A stretch of DNA of 61,969 nucleotides. It comes from an uncultured Pelagibacteraceae bacterium. Lineage in GTDB: Bacteria; Pseudomonadota; Alphaproteobacteria; Pelagibacterales; Pelagibacteraceae. Below the pieces are notes generated by a model. The model saw only the letters and a list, made by a program, of their open reading frames with translations. It had not been told where the DNA came from and searched no databases. Shown here in pieces: positions 1 to 11,538 of this stretch (positions within the stretch are counted from its first letter, which is position 1; every line of letters starts with the position of its first letter). Both the position numbers and the translations under genes were made by a program. The stretch lies in contig CACEKA010000003.1 in assembly GCA_902560015.1 (NCBI GenBank), forward strand, positions 40,001 to 101,969. The letters are read 5' to 3'.

Positions 1-676
<676 letters not shown>

Positions 677-807
677 ATGCACAGAAAAAAATTCTGTGTT
701 GAATCAAATTTTTATTTTGAACATTAGCTAATAACATTACTAATGTTCGGATATAGATATTGATATTAATTATTATTTTATTTACGATTTTTATAACTAA
801 GTGTTTT

Positions 808-883
808 TGGTGGAGGATAGCGGGATCGAACCGCTGACCTCCTGAATGCAAATCAGGCGCTCTCCCAGCTGAGCTAATCCCCC
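808..883 (-). tRNA. tRNA-Ala (TGC)
   Basis: A 76-nt cloverleaf with encoded CCA. The acceptor begins GGGGGAT, the anticodon loop reads TTTGCAT with anticodon TGC, and the T-loop is TTCGATC. It sits in the 16S-23S spacer next to tRNA-Ile, the usual bacterial arrangement, and will be released by processing of the rRNA precursor. Confidence 0.98.
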
Positions 884-895
884 ATGATCTTAAAT

Positions 896-972
896 TGGTG
901 GGCCGAGAAAGACTCGAACTTTCGACCCCACCCTTATCAAGGGTGTGCTCTAACCAACTGAGCTACCGGCCC
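896..972 (-). tRNA. tRNA-Ile (GAT)
   Basis: A 77-nt cloverleaf with encoded CCA. The acceptor begins GGGCCGG and pairs with the 3' CCGGCCC-type strand; the anticodon loop is TTGATAA with anticodon GAT. It is the first spacer tRNA downstream of 16S and lies 12 nt from tRNA-Ala. Confidence 0.98.
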
Positions 973-995
973 CCATGCAAGAGAAACACTACTTT

Positions 996-1026
996 AAGAA
1001 GAGAAATGAGGACGGTCAACATTACC
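996..1026 (-). other. 3' arm of the 16S precursor processing stem
   Basis: These 31 nt just downstream of 16S are almost perfectly complementary to 2625-2655 just upstream of 16S; by eye the arms differ at about five positions. The two arms would form the long duplex that closes the 16S precursor loop. RNase III cuts such stems in bacterial rRNA operons. Confidence 0.85.
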
Positions 1027-1069
1027 GATGTATATTATTTAGAATGAAATTTTATTTTCATTCATCCTT

Positions 1070-2546
<1,477 letters not shown>

Positions 2547-2624
2547 AAAAACGGCGCACACTAGCTTCTATATAAATTCTAAGAATAAAATTTATATAAT
2601 GTTGAAGTGTGTACGACAAATTTT

Positions 2625-2655
2625 GGTAACCTTAACCGTCCACACTTCTCTTCTT
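2625..2655 (-). other. 5' arm of the 16S precursor processing stem
   Basis: Partner of 996-1026. On the transcript this arm reads AAGAAGAGAAG..GACGGTTAAGG and lies about 80 nt before mature 16S. It would pair with the downstream arm to form a ~31-bp stem expected to be an RNase III substrate. Confidence 0.85.
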
Positions 2656-2752
2656 AAATTTTTACTTTTAAAATAGCTAATTGAGCTTAAAACGCCCAAT
2701 AATCCTCACTAATCTATTGATTAAACAATAATTTTAATAAGAAAGTGTTGTG

Positions 2753-2780
2753 CTTATAGGCTAAAATAAAAGGAAATCAA
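2753..2780 (-). promoter_or_regulatory. Candidate rRNA operon promoter
   Basis: On the minus strand a -35-like TTGATT (2775-2780) is separated by 16 nt from a -10-like TATAAG (2753-2758). It would start transcription near 2746, about 200 nt before mature 16S and ahead of the processing-stem arm. In such AT-rich DNA chance matches are common, so this rests on position and spacing. Confidence 0.45.
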
Positions 2781-2882
2781 GCATTTAAGAATAAAAAAAC
2801 AAGCAAAAATATATGATTTTATAGGGTTTTTTTTGATTTTTTCATGACGCTAATCTAATAATTGATGCTGAAACAATTTTAA

Positions 2883-4175
2883 ATGTTAAAAACTTTTACT
2901 CATAAAATAAAAAAAAATGTTGGAATATTTTCACTAGTATTGTTGATAATAATTACAGCTGTATCAACAACATTTTTTAATCATAAGAAAGATATTAAAA
3001 ATCAAAATTTTGAAAACTTTGTGGATAATATCTATCTTAAAAAAACTCTAAATTATTTAATAAACAATCTAGAACCAAAATATAAAAAAATTTCTCATAA
3101 AGTAAAGTCGGGTGAAACTTTTGATAAAATATTAGATGATTATTCTATTGATAAAAATGAAATTATATTGATTAAAAAAAACCTTATAAAAAAATTTAAT
3201 ATTAATAATTTAAACACTAAACAAAGTATTGAATTTAAAATAGATCAAACAAATAATAAAATTAAAGAATTTGTTTTCCAAATTTCAAATACTGAAAAAA
3301 TATACCTAAAAAGAAATATTGATGATGATAACTTTGACCAAGAGGTTTTGAGTATAAAATTAGATAAAAAAATTCTTTATAAAGAGAATATAATTTTACA
3401 AAGCCTTTATAAATCAGCAACAGACCAAAATATACCTGCTAATACTATAATTGAATTTGCAAGAATTTATGGGTTTCAGGTTGATTTTCAAAGAGACATT
3501 AGAAAAAAGGATAAATTTCAAATTATGTATGAGGTTTTTTTGGATCAAAATAAAAAGATAATTGAAACAGGAGAAATTCTTTTTGCAAATTTAAAATTGA
3601 GTGGTCAAGATAACTCATTGTACTATTTTGATAATGAAGGAAGTGAGGGTCATTATGATAAAAATGGAAAAAGTGTTCAAAAGGCTTTAATGAAAACTCC
3701 CATTAATGGAGCAAGACTCTCTTCATCGTTTGGTATGAGAAAACATCCAATTGATGGCTTTAATAAAATGCATAGAGGAACTGATTTTGCAGCACCAATG
3801 GGAACACCAATCATGGCTTCTGGTAATGGAATAGTAAAAAAAGCTGGTTGGTGCGGAGGTGGTGGTAACTGTGTAAAAATAAGACACAACTCAATCTATC
3901 AAACAGTTTATGCACATATGTCAAAATTTGCTCGTGGAATAAAAAATGGTGTGAGAGTAAAACAAGGTCAAATTATTGGTTATGTTGGCTCAACTGGAAA
4001 ATCAACAGGCCCTCACTTACATTATGAAGTAATCGTTAATGGAAAAAAAGTTAACTCACAAAAATTAAAACTTCCATCAGGTAAAATTTTAAAAGGTAAA
4101 GAAAGAAAAATATTTGAGACTAATAAAATTAAACTGAACGTACTTAAATCTGAAAAAATATTAGGTATTAATTAG
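2883..4175 (+). CDS. M23-family peptidoglycan endopeptidase, membrane anchored
   Basis: A 430-residue protein of the MepM/NlpD type that would cleave or control cleavage of peptidoglycan cross-links in the periplasm. Residues ~13-32 form one hydrophobic N-terminal segment (signal anchor). A LysM/OapA-like middle part (~70-170) precedes a C-terminal LytM (M23) domain at ~275-395. The zinc and catalytic pattern is intact: H297-x3-D301, H345 and H378-x-H380. Start ATG at 2883; the upstream gap holds the rRNA promoter reading the other way. Its 3' end overlaps the convergent DUF4167 gene by 4 nt. Whether it is an active hydrolase or a regulator cannot be told, but the metal site argues for activity. 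Confidence 0.9.
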   Translation: MLKTFTHKIKKNVGIFSLVLLIIITAVSTTFFNHKKDIKNQNFENFVDNIYLKKTLNYLINNLEPKYKKISHKVKSGETFDKILDDYSIDKNEIILIKKNLIKKFNINNLNTKQSIEFKIDQTNNKIKEFVFQISNTEKIYLKRNIDDDNFDQEVLSIKLDKKILYKENIILQSLYKSATDQNIPANTIIEFARIYGFQVDFQRDIRKKDKFQIMYEVFLDQNKKIIETGEILFANLKLSGQDNSLYYFDNEGSEGHYDKNGKSVQKALMKTPINGARLSSSFGMRKHPIDGFNKMHRGTDFAAPMGTPIMASGNGIVKKAGWCGGGGNCVKIRHNSIYQTVYAHMSKFARGIKNGVRVKQGQIIGYVGSTGKSTGPHLHYEVIVNGKKVNSQKLKLPSGKILKGKERKIFETNKIKLNVLKSEKILGIN

Positions 4176-4663
4176 CTTGCTTCAACTTGCTTTTTAGATA
4201 CTTTTTTAATATCAACAACTTCTTTAATTTCTTTTGCATCTGTCTCAGATGAAACATTTTCTGTTATTTCTTTTGTCTCATCTTTTTCAGATAAATCATT
4301 TTCTTTATTTTGTAACTCTTTAGAAGTAGGGGTTATATTTGATGGTCTATTTTCTGAGAATTTTGCTTTTCTAAAACTTTCCTGTTCGTTTAAAACTCTT
4401 GTAAAATGATCAGCGTGCTGAAGATAATTTTCAGATAAAATTTTATCCCCGTTTGAAGAAGCTTCTCTTGCTAAATCATTATATTTTTCAATTAATTTTG
4501 GTGCATTATGATTATTTCGACCTGGAGCTTTCCTTTTAAAATTTTCATTGTTTGAAAAATTTTGGTTAAACTTTGGTCTATCTCCATTAGGTTTGAAATT
4601 TCTATCATTTCTTCTAAAATTATTTCTTCGAACGTTATTGTTATTATTTCTAAATGTTACCAT
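4172..4663 (-). CDS. DUF4167 family protein
   Basis: 163 residues. The N-terminus is rich in Asn and Arg (runs such as NNNNNVRRNNFRRN), followed by the conserved core at ~50-95 with IEKYNDLAREASSNGDKI and YLQHADHF, which matches the alphaproteobacterial DUF4167 family. The C-terminal half is charged and low-complexity (Glu/Lys/Ser). Family function is unknown; the basic, disordered N-terminus suggests RNA or DNA binding, but that is inference. It follows prmC in the usual alphaproteobacterial order and would be co-transcribed with prfA-prmC. Confidence 0.85.
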   Translation of the reverse strand: MVTFRNNNNNVRRNNFRRNDRNFKPNGDRPKFNQNFSNNENFKRKAPGRNNHNAPKLIEKYNDLAREASSNGDKILSENYLQHADHFTRVLNEQESFRKAKFSENRPSNITPTSKELQNKENDLSEKDETKEITENVSSETDAKEIKEVVDIKKVSKKQVEAS

Positions 4664-4675
4664 AGATTTAACTAA

Positions 4676-5518
4676 TCATATTTTTGTACAGATGATGCAT
4701 CGATCATTATTCGCAAAATCTTTTAGAGCACTATTAATATAAAAACCTTTTTGTTTTAATAAATTAATTACTTTATTTTTTTGATCAAAACCAATCTCTA
4801 AAATAAATTTACCATTTTTTTTAATCAGCTCAGATGATTTTTTAATTACTTTCCTGATTTCTGATAAACCATCTAATCCACCATCAAGTGCCAATCTTGG
4901 CTCAAAGTTAACAACATCTCTTTCCAAATATTTTAAATTGTGTTTGTTAATATAAGGAGGATTAGAAACTATTAAATCATATTTGCCTAGATTGAATTTG
5001 TCAACATTTGATTTAAAAAATCTTACTCTGGAATTTACATCTAAATTCAATGCATTGATTTTGCTTATATTTATACAGTTTTTGCTTACATCTATGCCTG
5101 TTCCGTAAAAATTTTTCTTTTCTTTTAAAATTGATAAAAGAATACATCCCGATCCAACTCCAACATCCAAGATATTTAATTTATTCTTATGTTTAGTGAT
5201 TTTTAATATTTGTTCTATTATCAATTCTGTATCTGGTCTAGGTATCAAAGTATCCAATGTTACAAAAAAATCAGAATTCCAAAAAAACTTTTTATTTGTT
5301 AGGTAAGCAATTGGTTTTTTTTTTGAACGTTGATTAATTAATTTTTTAAAATATCTTAAATTTGCTTCTTCTAAATTTTTATTATTATTTAGAATTATAA
5401 ATTTTCTATCTTTCTCAATGGATTTAGCCATTAAAATTTCTGCATCTAGTTTAGCAGTTGGGATAAATTTATCTTTTAATATACTTTCCCCTTCGTTGAT
5501 TGCTGACTGTATATTCAT
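4676..5518 (-). CDS. prmC: Peptide chain release factor glutamine methyltransferase
   Basis: 280 residues, the usual PrmC/HemK length. It methylates the Gln of the GGQ motif in release factors using S-adenosylmethionine. An N-terminal helical domain (~1-90) binds the release factor. The Rossmann methyltransferase fold has the SAM loop LDVGVGSG at 117-124 and the diagnostic NPPY at 186-189. It starts directly after the prfA stop, so enzyme and substrate are made from one transcript. Confidence 0.96.
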   Translation of the reverse strand: MNIQSAINEGESILKDKFIPTAKLDAEILMAKSIEKDRKFIILNNNKNLEEANLRYFKKLINQRSKKKPIAYLTNKKFFWNSDFFVTLDTLIPRPDTELIIEQILKITKHKNKLNILDVGVGSGCILLSILKEKKNFYGTGIDVSKNCINISKINALNLDVNSRVRFFKSNVDKFNLGKYDLIVSNPPYINKHNLKYLERDVVNFEPRLALDGGLDGLSEIRKVIKKSSELIKKNGKFILEIGFDQKNKVINLLKQKGFYINSALKDFANNDRCIICTKI

Positions 5519-6592
5519 TTATTCTAAGTTACCTAGGCTTTCTTCTTGAGCTTGCAAAGTCAAAGACTCAATCATTTCATCGAAAGCTTCACCCTCTAGA
5601 AACTCTTCTAATCTATGCAATGTCAAATTTATTCTATGATCTGTCACTCTACCTTGTGGAAAATTATATGTTCTAATTCTTTCAGATCTATCCCCAGTTC
5701 CAATTTTTGTTTTTCTATCTTGTGATCTCTCCTGATCAATTCTAGATCTTTCAAGTTCGTACAATCGAGATCTTAATATCTTCATACCTTTAGCCTTGTT
5801 CTTATGTTGGGATTTTTCATCCTGTTGAGAAACAGATAATCCTGTTGGAATATGAGTTATTCTTACAGCACTGTCAGTTGTATTTACAGATTGTCCACCG
5901 GGACCACCAGCCCTAAAAACATCTATTCTTAAATCAGAGTCGTTTATTTTTAAATCAACCTCTTCCGCTTCTGGTAAAACAGCTACTGTTGCGGCGGAGG
6001 TGTGTACTCTCCCTTGAGTTTCTGTATCTGGTACCCTTTGAACTCTATGAACTCCACTTTCATACTTTAAAGTTGAATAAATATTGGTTCCTTTAATTGA
6101 AGCGATAACTTCTTTAAGACCTCCAGCATCACTTCTAGATATAGATATAAGTTCAAGTGACCATTTTTTTTTGTGACTTACTTTTTCATACATCTTGAAA
6201 AGATCTGAAGCAAATAAACTTGCTTCCAAGCCACCTGTTCCTGCTCTGATTTCTATAATTGCATTTTTTTTATCCGCTTCATCTTTTGGAAGTAGAAATA
6301 ATTTTAATCTTTTTTCATTTTTATTATGTTCAGATTGTAATTCAGATAATTCTTGTTCAGCCATAGTTTTAAGTTCTTCATCTACTGAACTATCAGCTAA
6401 AATTTTTTCTAATTCTTTCTTATCTGTTTCAAAAGAAATATATTTCTTCGCATTTTTAATTATATCATTTACATCAGAATATTCTTTTGATTTTTCAGCA
6501 AATAACTTTTTATCTATTTCTCCAGAAGACAAATCTTTTTCCAAAGTAGAATGTTTTAAAATAAGCTCTTCAATTGTTTTAATGGGAATCAT
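5519..6592 (-). CDS. prfA: Peptide chain release factor 1
   Basis: 357 residues, full length for RF1, which releases peptides at UAA and UAG. The codon-reading PxT tripeptide is P188-D189-T190 (PDT where E. coli has PAT). The catalytic GGQ is at 232-234 within [16 protein letters not shown]. It overlaps ispG by 4 nt at the start and abuts prmC at the stop, fitting a translationally coupled operon. Confidence 0.97.
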   Translation of the reverse strand: MIPIKTIEELILKHSTLEKDLSSGEIDKKLFAEKSKEYSDVNDIIKNAKKYISFETDKKELEKILADSSVDEELKTMAEQELSELQSEHNKNEKRLKLFLLPKDEADKKNAIIEIRAGTGGLEASLFASDLFKMYEKVSHKKKWSLELISISRSDAGGLKEVIASIKGTNIYSTLKYESGVHRVQRVPDTETQGRVHTSAATVAVLPEAEEVDLKINDSDLRIDVFRAGGPGGQSVNTTDSAVRITHIPTGLSVSQQDEKSQHKNKAKGMKILRSRLYELERSRIDQERSQDRKTKIGTGDRSERIRTYNFPQGRVTDHRINLTLHRLEEFLEGEAFDEMIESLTLQAQEESLGNLE

Positions 6593-7689
6593 GATTTTTT
6601 TTCTAATTCAGAAGCTTTTTTTTCAACTTCTGAAACAACTTTTTTTATAATATCATCTGTTAGAACTTTTTCGCTTTGAACTCCAGATAAATAAAGCATA
6701 TTATTGCCTTTTCCACCGCCAGTAATACCTATGTCTGTCATTGCTGCTTCTCCAGGACCATTAACGACACATCCAATAATTGATAAAGAAATAGGAGTTT
6801 TAATATGAGACAACTTATCTTCCAAAATTTTTACTGTATCAATTACCTGAAAAGCTTGTCTAGCACATGATGGACAGGATATAATTTTAACTCCTCTATT
6901 TCTTAATCCTAAAGATTTTAAAATCTCATTCCCAATTTTAACTTCTTTTACCGGATCATCAGAAAGCGAAACTCTAATAGTATCTCCTATCCCATCTAAT
7001 AGTAAAGAACCAAGTCCTATTGAAGATTTTACACTTCCTGTTACGAAACTTCCCGCTTCAGTTATTCCTAAATGAAGAGGATAATCCATTACATTTGAAA
7101 GTTGACGATAGGCAGCAATTGATAAAAAAACATCTGATGATTTAACACTTACTTTAAAATTAAAAAAATTTTGATCTTCTAATATCCTTATATTTCTCAT
7201 AGCACTTTCAACTAAAGCTTCAGGACATGGTTCCTTATATTTTTCAAGAATATCTTTTTCTAATGAGCCTGCATTTACTCCAATTCTGATTGAGCAACCA
7301 TTATCATTTGCAGCACTCAAAACATCATGAATTTTATCTTTGTCTCCAATATTTCCTGGATTTATTCTAAGACATTTTGCTCCATTTTCAGCAGCTTCAA
7401 TTGCTCTTTTATAGTGAAAATGTATATCTGCAATAATTGGTATTTGAACATTCGTACTAATTTCCTTCAAAGCTTTTGAGGAATTTTCGTCTGGACATGA
7501 AACTCTTACAATATCCGCACCCTCCTCATAAATATTATTAATCTGATTAATTGTTGCCTTAACATCTGTTGTTAAAGTGTTAGTCATTGATTGAACAGAT
7601 ATAGGATTTTCACCACCAACTTTTACATTACCCACGTTTATTACTTTAGTTTTTTTTCTGTTAATATTTCTAAAGGGCCTAAGGCTCAT
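6589..7689 (-). CDS. ispG: 4-hydroxy-3-methylbut-2-enyl diphosphate synthase (GcpE)
   Basis: 366 residues. IspG makes HMBPP from MEcPP in the MEP isoprenoid pathway and needs a [4Fe-4S] cluster. The three cluster cysteines are present: C272 and C275 in SCPSC, and C307 in [10 protein letters not shown]. The N-terminal TIM-barrel part shows [14 protein letters not shown]. It lies between lysC and prfA, 5 nt after lysC, and overlaps prfA by 4 nt. Confidence 0.97.
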   Translation of the reverse strand: MSLRPFRNINRKKTKVINVGNVKVGGENPISVQSMTNTLTTDVKATINQINNIYEEGADIVRVSCPDENSSKALKEISTNVQIPIIADIHFHYKRAIEAAENGAKCLRINPGNIGDKDKIHDVLSAANDNGCSIRIGVNAGSLEKDILEKYKEPCPEALVESAMRNIRILEDQNFFNFKVSVKSSDVFLSIAAYRQLSNVMDYPLHLGITEAGSFVTGSVKSSIGLGSLLLDGIGDTIRVSLSDDPVKEVKIGNEILKSLGLRNRGVKIISCPSCARQAFQVIDTVKILEDKLSHIKTPISLSIIGCVVNGPGEAAMTDIGITGGGKGNNMLYLSGVQSEKVLTDDIIKKVVSEVEKKASELEKKS

Positions 7690-7694
7690 AAAAT

Positions 7695-8906
7695 TTAATC
7701 TAATTTAAATTCTTTATGTAAAACAGCTACTGCTTTTTTTACATTTTTAGCTGAAACTAAAACTGAAATTTTTATTTCAGATGTTGATATTACTTGAATA
7801 TTTATTTTTTTCGATGCAAGAGCTTTAAACATTCTATAAGTAATTCCTGGAGTTGTGATCATTCCTACTCCAATAATTGAAACTTTCGAAACATTTTTGT
7901 CAAAAGATAGTTTTTTATAAGATATTTTTTTATTTTTGTTAATTAGTTTCTCAGTTTTTTTTAAATCTTCTGATTTTATTGTAAATGTTAAATCAGTTTC
8001 TTTTCCGTTAAGAGAAATATTTTGAACAACCATATCTACATTAATTAAATTATTAGATAATGGCTTAAAAATACAAGCAGCTACACCTGGTCTATCCTTT
8101 ACACCCTCAATAGTTATTTTTGCATCATTTTTCGTAGATGAAATTCCAGTAATAATTTGGTCACTAAATGCTTTTTTAGAATCTGTTATTAAGGTTCCAG
8201 GCTTTGAAACAAATGAAGATTTAACCTGTATATCAATATTATTTAATTTGGCATCTTGGACTGATGTTGGTTGCATAACTTTTGAGCCTAAAGATGCCAT
8301 CTCTAACATTTCATCATAAAAAATTTTTTTAATTTTTCTTGCATTTTTATATTGTCTTGGATCAGTAGTATAAACTCCATCTACATCTGTATAAATTATA
8401 CATTCGTCAGCTTTTATAAACTTCGCTAACATTATAGCTGTAGCATCTGAACCACTTCTTCCTATAGTTGTTAATCTGTATTCACTATTAATACCCTGAA
8501 AACCAGTGATAATAGGAATCCCACCGTTTTTTAGATAGTTTTTTAAATTTTTAACGACAACTTTGTTTATTCTAGCACAAGAATATGGACCATCTGTTAT
8601 TATAGGTATTTGCCATGACATCCAAGATCTAGCTTTATAACCATTATGAATTAACCTGCCTGCAATTAAAGCACAAGATGCTTGTTCACCAGTGGATAAC
8701 AATGTGTCATATTCTGCATCATTAAAACTATTACTAATTAATTTTGACTTATTTACCAATTCATTTGTAACACCACTCATTGCGGATGAAATTACAACTA
8801 CTCTATTTCTTTTCTTTTTATATGAAGCAATAATAGTGCAAACTTTTTTAATTCTATCAATACTTCCTACAGAAGTTCCGCCAAATTTTAATACAACCGT
8901 TTTCAT
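7695..8906 (-). CDS. lysC: Aspartate kinase
   Basis: 403 residues, monofunctional. It phosphorylates aspartate, the first step to Lys, Thr, Met and diaminopimelate. The kinase domain opens with KFGGTSVGS (residues 7-15), and [12 protein letters not shown] is visible near 165-178. Two C-terminal ACT domains (~265-403) fit feedback inhibition by lysine and/or threonine. First gene of the leftward lysC-ispG-prfA-prmC-DUF4167 run; it is divergent from ubiG with a 77-nt gap. dapD and dapE of the same pathway lie elsewhere in this window. Confidence 0.96.
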   Translation of the reverse strand: MKTVVLKFGGTSVGSIDRIKKVCTIIASYKKKRNRVVVISSAMSGVTNELVNKSKLISNSFNDAEYDTLLSTGEQASCALIAGRLIHNGYKARSWMSWQIPIITDGPYSCARINKVVVKNLKNYLKNGGIPIITGFQGINSEYRLTTIGRSGSDATAIMLAKFIKADECIIYTDVDGVYTTDPRQYKNARKIKKIFYDEMLEMASLGSKVMQPTSVQDAKLNNIDIQVKSSFVSKPGTLITDSKKAFSDQIITGISSTKNDAKITIEGVKDRPGVAACIFKPLSNNLINVDMVVQNISLNGKETDLTFTIKSEDLKKTEKLINKNKKISYKKLSFDKNVSKVSIIGVGMITTPGITYRMFKALASKKINIQVISTSEIKISVLVSAKNVKKAVAVLHKEFKLD

Positions 8907-8983
8907 TGATCAGTTTAATTATTATAATTTAATTAATATTTGATAAAATACATCTTAATTGCTATGTCAACTAATTATCTATC

Positions 8984-9706
8984 ATGAGTAGTGTAAATAA
9001 AAAAGAAATAGAAAAATTTTCAAAAATGGCCTCTGAATGGTGGGATCCTAAAGGAAAATTTAAACCACTCCATAAATTTAATCCAATTAGAATTAAATAT
9101 ATAAAAGAAAATATAATTCAAAATTTTAAATTAAAAGATAATAACATTCCATTAAAAGGAATGAATATTTTAGATATTGGATGTGGTGGAGGATTGCTCT
9201 CAGAGCCAATGTGTAGGTTAGGTGCCAATGTAACTGGAATAGACGCATCAATGAAAAATATAAACATAGCAAAATTACATGCCAAAAAAGATAATCTTAA
9301 AATAAATTATCTATGCTCATCTCCTGAAAAACTTAAAATTAAAAAAAAATTCGATGTCATATTGAACATGGAAATAATTGAGCATGTAGAAGATATTCAA
9401 TTTTTTTTAAATTCATGTTCAGAACTTCTAAAAAAAAATGGAGTTATGTTTATTGCAACAATTAATAAAACTTTAAAATCATATATATTTGCAATTGTAG
9501 GGGCTGAATATATCTTAAGATGGCTTCCAATAGGAACTCATGAATGGGAAAAATTTGTAAAACCTAAAGATTTAGAAAATATTTTGAAACACAATAATTT
9601 ATCTTTAAATAGATTAGATGGAATGAATTACAATATTATAAAAGACGAATGGAATGTTTCTAAAGATTTGTCGGTAAATTATATTGCAAAATTTATTAAA
9701 AATTAA
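8984..9706 (+). CDS. ubiG: Ubiquinone biosynthesis O-methyltransferase
   Basis: 240 residues, typical of UbiG, which carries out both O-methylations of ubiquinone synthesis using SAM. Motifs: FSKMASEWWDPKGKFKPLH near the N-terminus, the SAM loop LDIGCGGGLLSEPM at ~63-76, and NMEIIEHVED at ~128. Divergence from lysC matches other alphaproteobacteria. The 3' end overlaps the convergent DUF1178 gene by 4 nt. Confidence 0.96.
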   Translation: MSSVNKKEIEKFSKMASEWWDPKGKFKPLHKFNPIRIKYIKENIIQNFKLKDNNIPLKGMNILDIGCGGGLLSEPMCRLGANVTGIDASMKNINIAKLHAKKDNLKINYLCSSPEKLKIKKKFDVILNMEIIEHVEDIQFFLNSCSELLKKNGVMFIATINKTLKSYIFAIVGAEYILRWLPIGTHEWEKFVKPKDLENILKHNNLSLNRLDGMNYNIIKDEWNVSKDLSVNYIAKFIKN

Positions 9707-10131
9707 TTATCTTTATCTTCAATCCAAGGTATCATTTGAGCTTCAATGCCCTCCTCTTTTAATTCCTTTAGATCTTTTTTGGAAGCATTACCATAAATAC
9801 CCTTTGTATTATTTTTTTTATCATAATGGACTGACCTCGCCTCATATGCAAAATTTTCACCTACATATTTAAAGTTTTCTTTAATAAATTTTTGATAATC
9901 TTTAATTGTTTTTTTTACATCTTTATATTTAGCTATGTCTAAGGTTTCTTTTTGTTTTTTTTTACTATTTATTAATTGAGGAGCCATTAAAGATTTTTCA
10001 ACTTTTTGTGAGTTACAACTATGACAAACTAAAAGTTTTTTTCTTTTTAATTTCTCATATTCTTTAGAGGAAGCAAACCAACTATCAAAAGTGATCTCAC
10101 AGTCTGTGCATAATAAGTTATATTTGATCAT
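9703..10131 (-). CDS. DUF1178 family protein
   Basis: 142 residues. The N-terminus has a zinc-ribbon-like pair of cysteine knuckles, C8-x2-C11 and C36-x2-C39 (LLCTDC..VCHSC), as in DUF1178 proteins of alphaproteobacteria. The rest is charged and helical (KDVKKTIKDYQKFIKENFKYV). Family function is unknown; zinc binding is inferred from the cysteines. It sits between ubiG and argJ. Confidence 0.85.
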   Translation of the reverse strand: MIKYNLLCTDCEITFDSWFASSKEYEKLKRKKLLVCHSCNSQKVEKSLMAPQLINSKKKQKETLDIAKYKDVKKTIKDYQKFIKENFKYVGENFAYEARSVHYDKKNNTKGIYGNASKKDLKELKEEGIEAQMIPWIEDKDN

Positions 10132-10171
10132 ATGATGTAATTAATAATTCAAAAAAAAATATCAATACCAT

Positions 10172-11473
10172 TTAACTTCTATAATCTGCATTAATCTCGA
10201 TATATTTTTTCGTTAAATCCATAGAAAATACGGTGAAACTTTTTGTTCCTGTTGAGATCTCTACAGTTAAGTCAATATTTTCATTTTTCATATAATCTGC
10301 AGCTATTTTTTCATCATAACCCTTATATAATTTTCCGTCATGAACTATTTTTAAATTTCCAAAATTAATAGACAATTTTTTTAAATTAATCTTTGGACCT
10401 GCTTTGCCAATAGCCATTACTATTCTACCCCAATTAGGATCTTCTCCTGCGATTGCAGTTTTAACTAATGGTGAATTTGCTATTGAAAAACCAATTTTTT
10501 TTGCATCAATTTCATTCTTACATTTTTTTACACTTATAGTAATAAATTTAGATGCACCCTCACCGTCTGAAACAACTCTTTTTGCTAAATTTAATAAAAC
10601 ATTATTTAAAGCTTTGTCAAAATTTTTAATTTTCTTATCGTTGATACTTTTGATTGAAACATTTTTAACTTTATTGGTTGCAAATATTGAGACCATATCA
10701 TTAGTGCTTGTATCACCATCACATGATATTGCGTTAAAAGTATTTGTTATATTTTTTTTTAGTAATTTGCTTAAAATATCGTTTGATAAACTGGCGTCTG
10801 TAAAAATATATCCTAATGTAGTTGCCATATTAGGATGAATCATGCCTGATCCTTTGGCTATTCCATAAATCTTGATTTTTTCTTTTCCAATTTTACATTC
10901 TTCCATAGCTAATTTTGGCTTGGTGTCTGTAGTCATAATTCCAAGTGCAGCTTTCATCCATATAAATTTATTTTGTGTATATTTGACTTTATTTATTAAA
11001 CTTGGAATTTGAGTAATAATTTTTTCATAAGGAAAAGGTTCTCCAATAGTTCCTGTGCAACCAAACATAATTTCATTAGTTGAAATTTTTTTTGGAATGT
11101 CTTCATCTTGAACTTGTTTTTCGGTTAATTGTTTAGCAACAAGGTCTGCTATTTTTTTTAAACCATCATAGCCTTGCTTATCAGTAAAAGCATTTGCATT
11201 TCTTGTGTTAACTATAAGTGAATATATTTTTTTACTACTTTGATTTAAGTTCCATTTAATATTTTCTGATAAAATTTTAGATTCTGTGTAGACAGATGCA
11301 TAATTTGCACCCTCTCTAAAATAAAACATAGATAAATCATCTCTATTATCCTTGTATAAATTCGCACTGACAACAGAAATAGACAAACCATTAATATGAT
11401 CCAAGTCTTGAAAATCAATCATTCTAGCGTTTTTTGATTTTGAAGATAAAAAATTAGTTAAATTAATTCCCAT
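10172..11473 (-). CDS. argJ: Glutamate N-acetyltransferase / ornithine acetyltransferase
   Basis: 433 residues. ArgJ moves the acetyl group from N-acetylornithine to glutamate in the cyclic arginine pathway and may also use acetyl-CoA. The self-cleavage site is clear: MIHPNMATTL at 211-220, with T218 expected to become the new N-terminal nucleophile of the beta chain. The upstream CTGTIGEPFP motif fits the oxyanion region. argF, argD and argB are also in this window. Divergent from secA with a 65-nt gap. Confidence 0.95.
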   Translation of the reverse strand: MGINLTNFLSSKSKNARMIDFQDLDHINGLSISVVSANLYKDNRDDLSMFYFREGANYASVYTESKILSENIKWNLNQSSKKIYSLIVNTRNANAFTDKQGYDGLKKIADLVAKQLTEKQVQDEDIPKKISTNEIMFGCTGTIGEPFPYEKIITQIPSLINKVKYTQNKFIWMKAALGIMTTDTKPKLAMEECKIGKEKIKIYGIAKGSGMIHPNMATTLGYIFTDASLSNDILSKLLKKNITNTFNAISCDGDTSTNDMVSIFATNKVKNVSIKSINDKKIKNFDKALNNVLLNLAKRVVSDGEGASKFITISVKKCKNEIDAKKIGFSIANSPLVKTAIAGEDPNWGRIVMAIGKAGPKINLKKLSINFGNLKIVHDGKLYKGYDEKIAADYMKNENIDLTVEISTGTKSFTVFSMDLTKKYIEINADYRS

Positions 11474-11538
11474 AGTATTTAAAATATTTATTTAATTCAT
11501 ATATTAAACAATATAAGTAAAGAATAAATCAAATAGTA

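Larger units (their letters stand above)
2547..2882. other. rRNA leader and divergent intergenic region
   Basis: A 336-nt stretch without a protein gene. From right to left it holds T/A-rich DNA before the M23 peptidase start, the candidate rRNA promoter, the transcribed 16S leader and the processing-stem arm. I see no additional RNA gene or convincing small ORF, and no clear promoter for the rightward peptidase gene. Confidence 0.6.

Noticed and set aside
6195-6650. 151-codon frame antisense to prfA
   Set aside because: Serine- and phenylalanine-rich antisense translation, typical of a shadow frame over an AT-rich gene.
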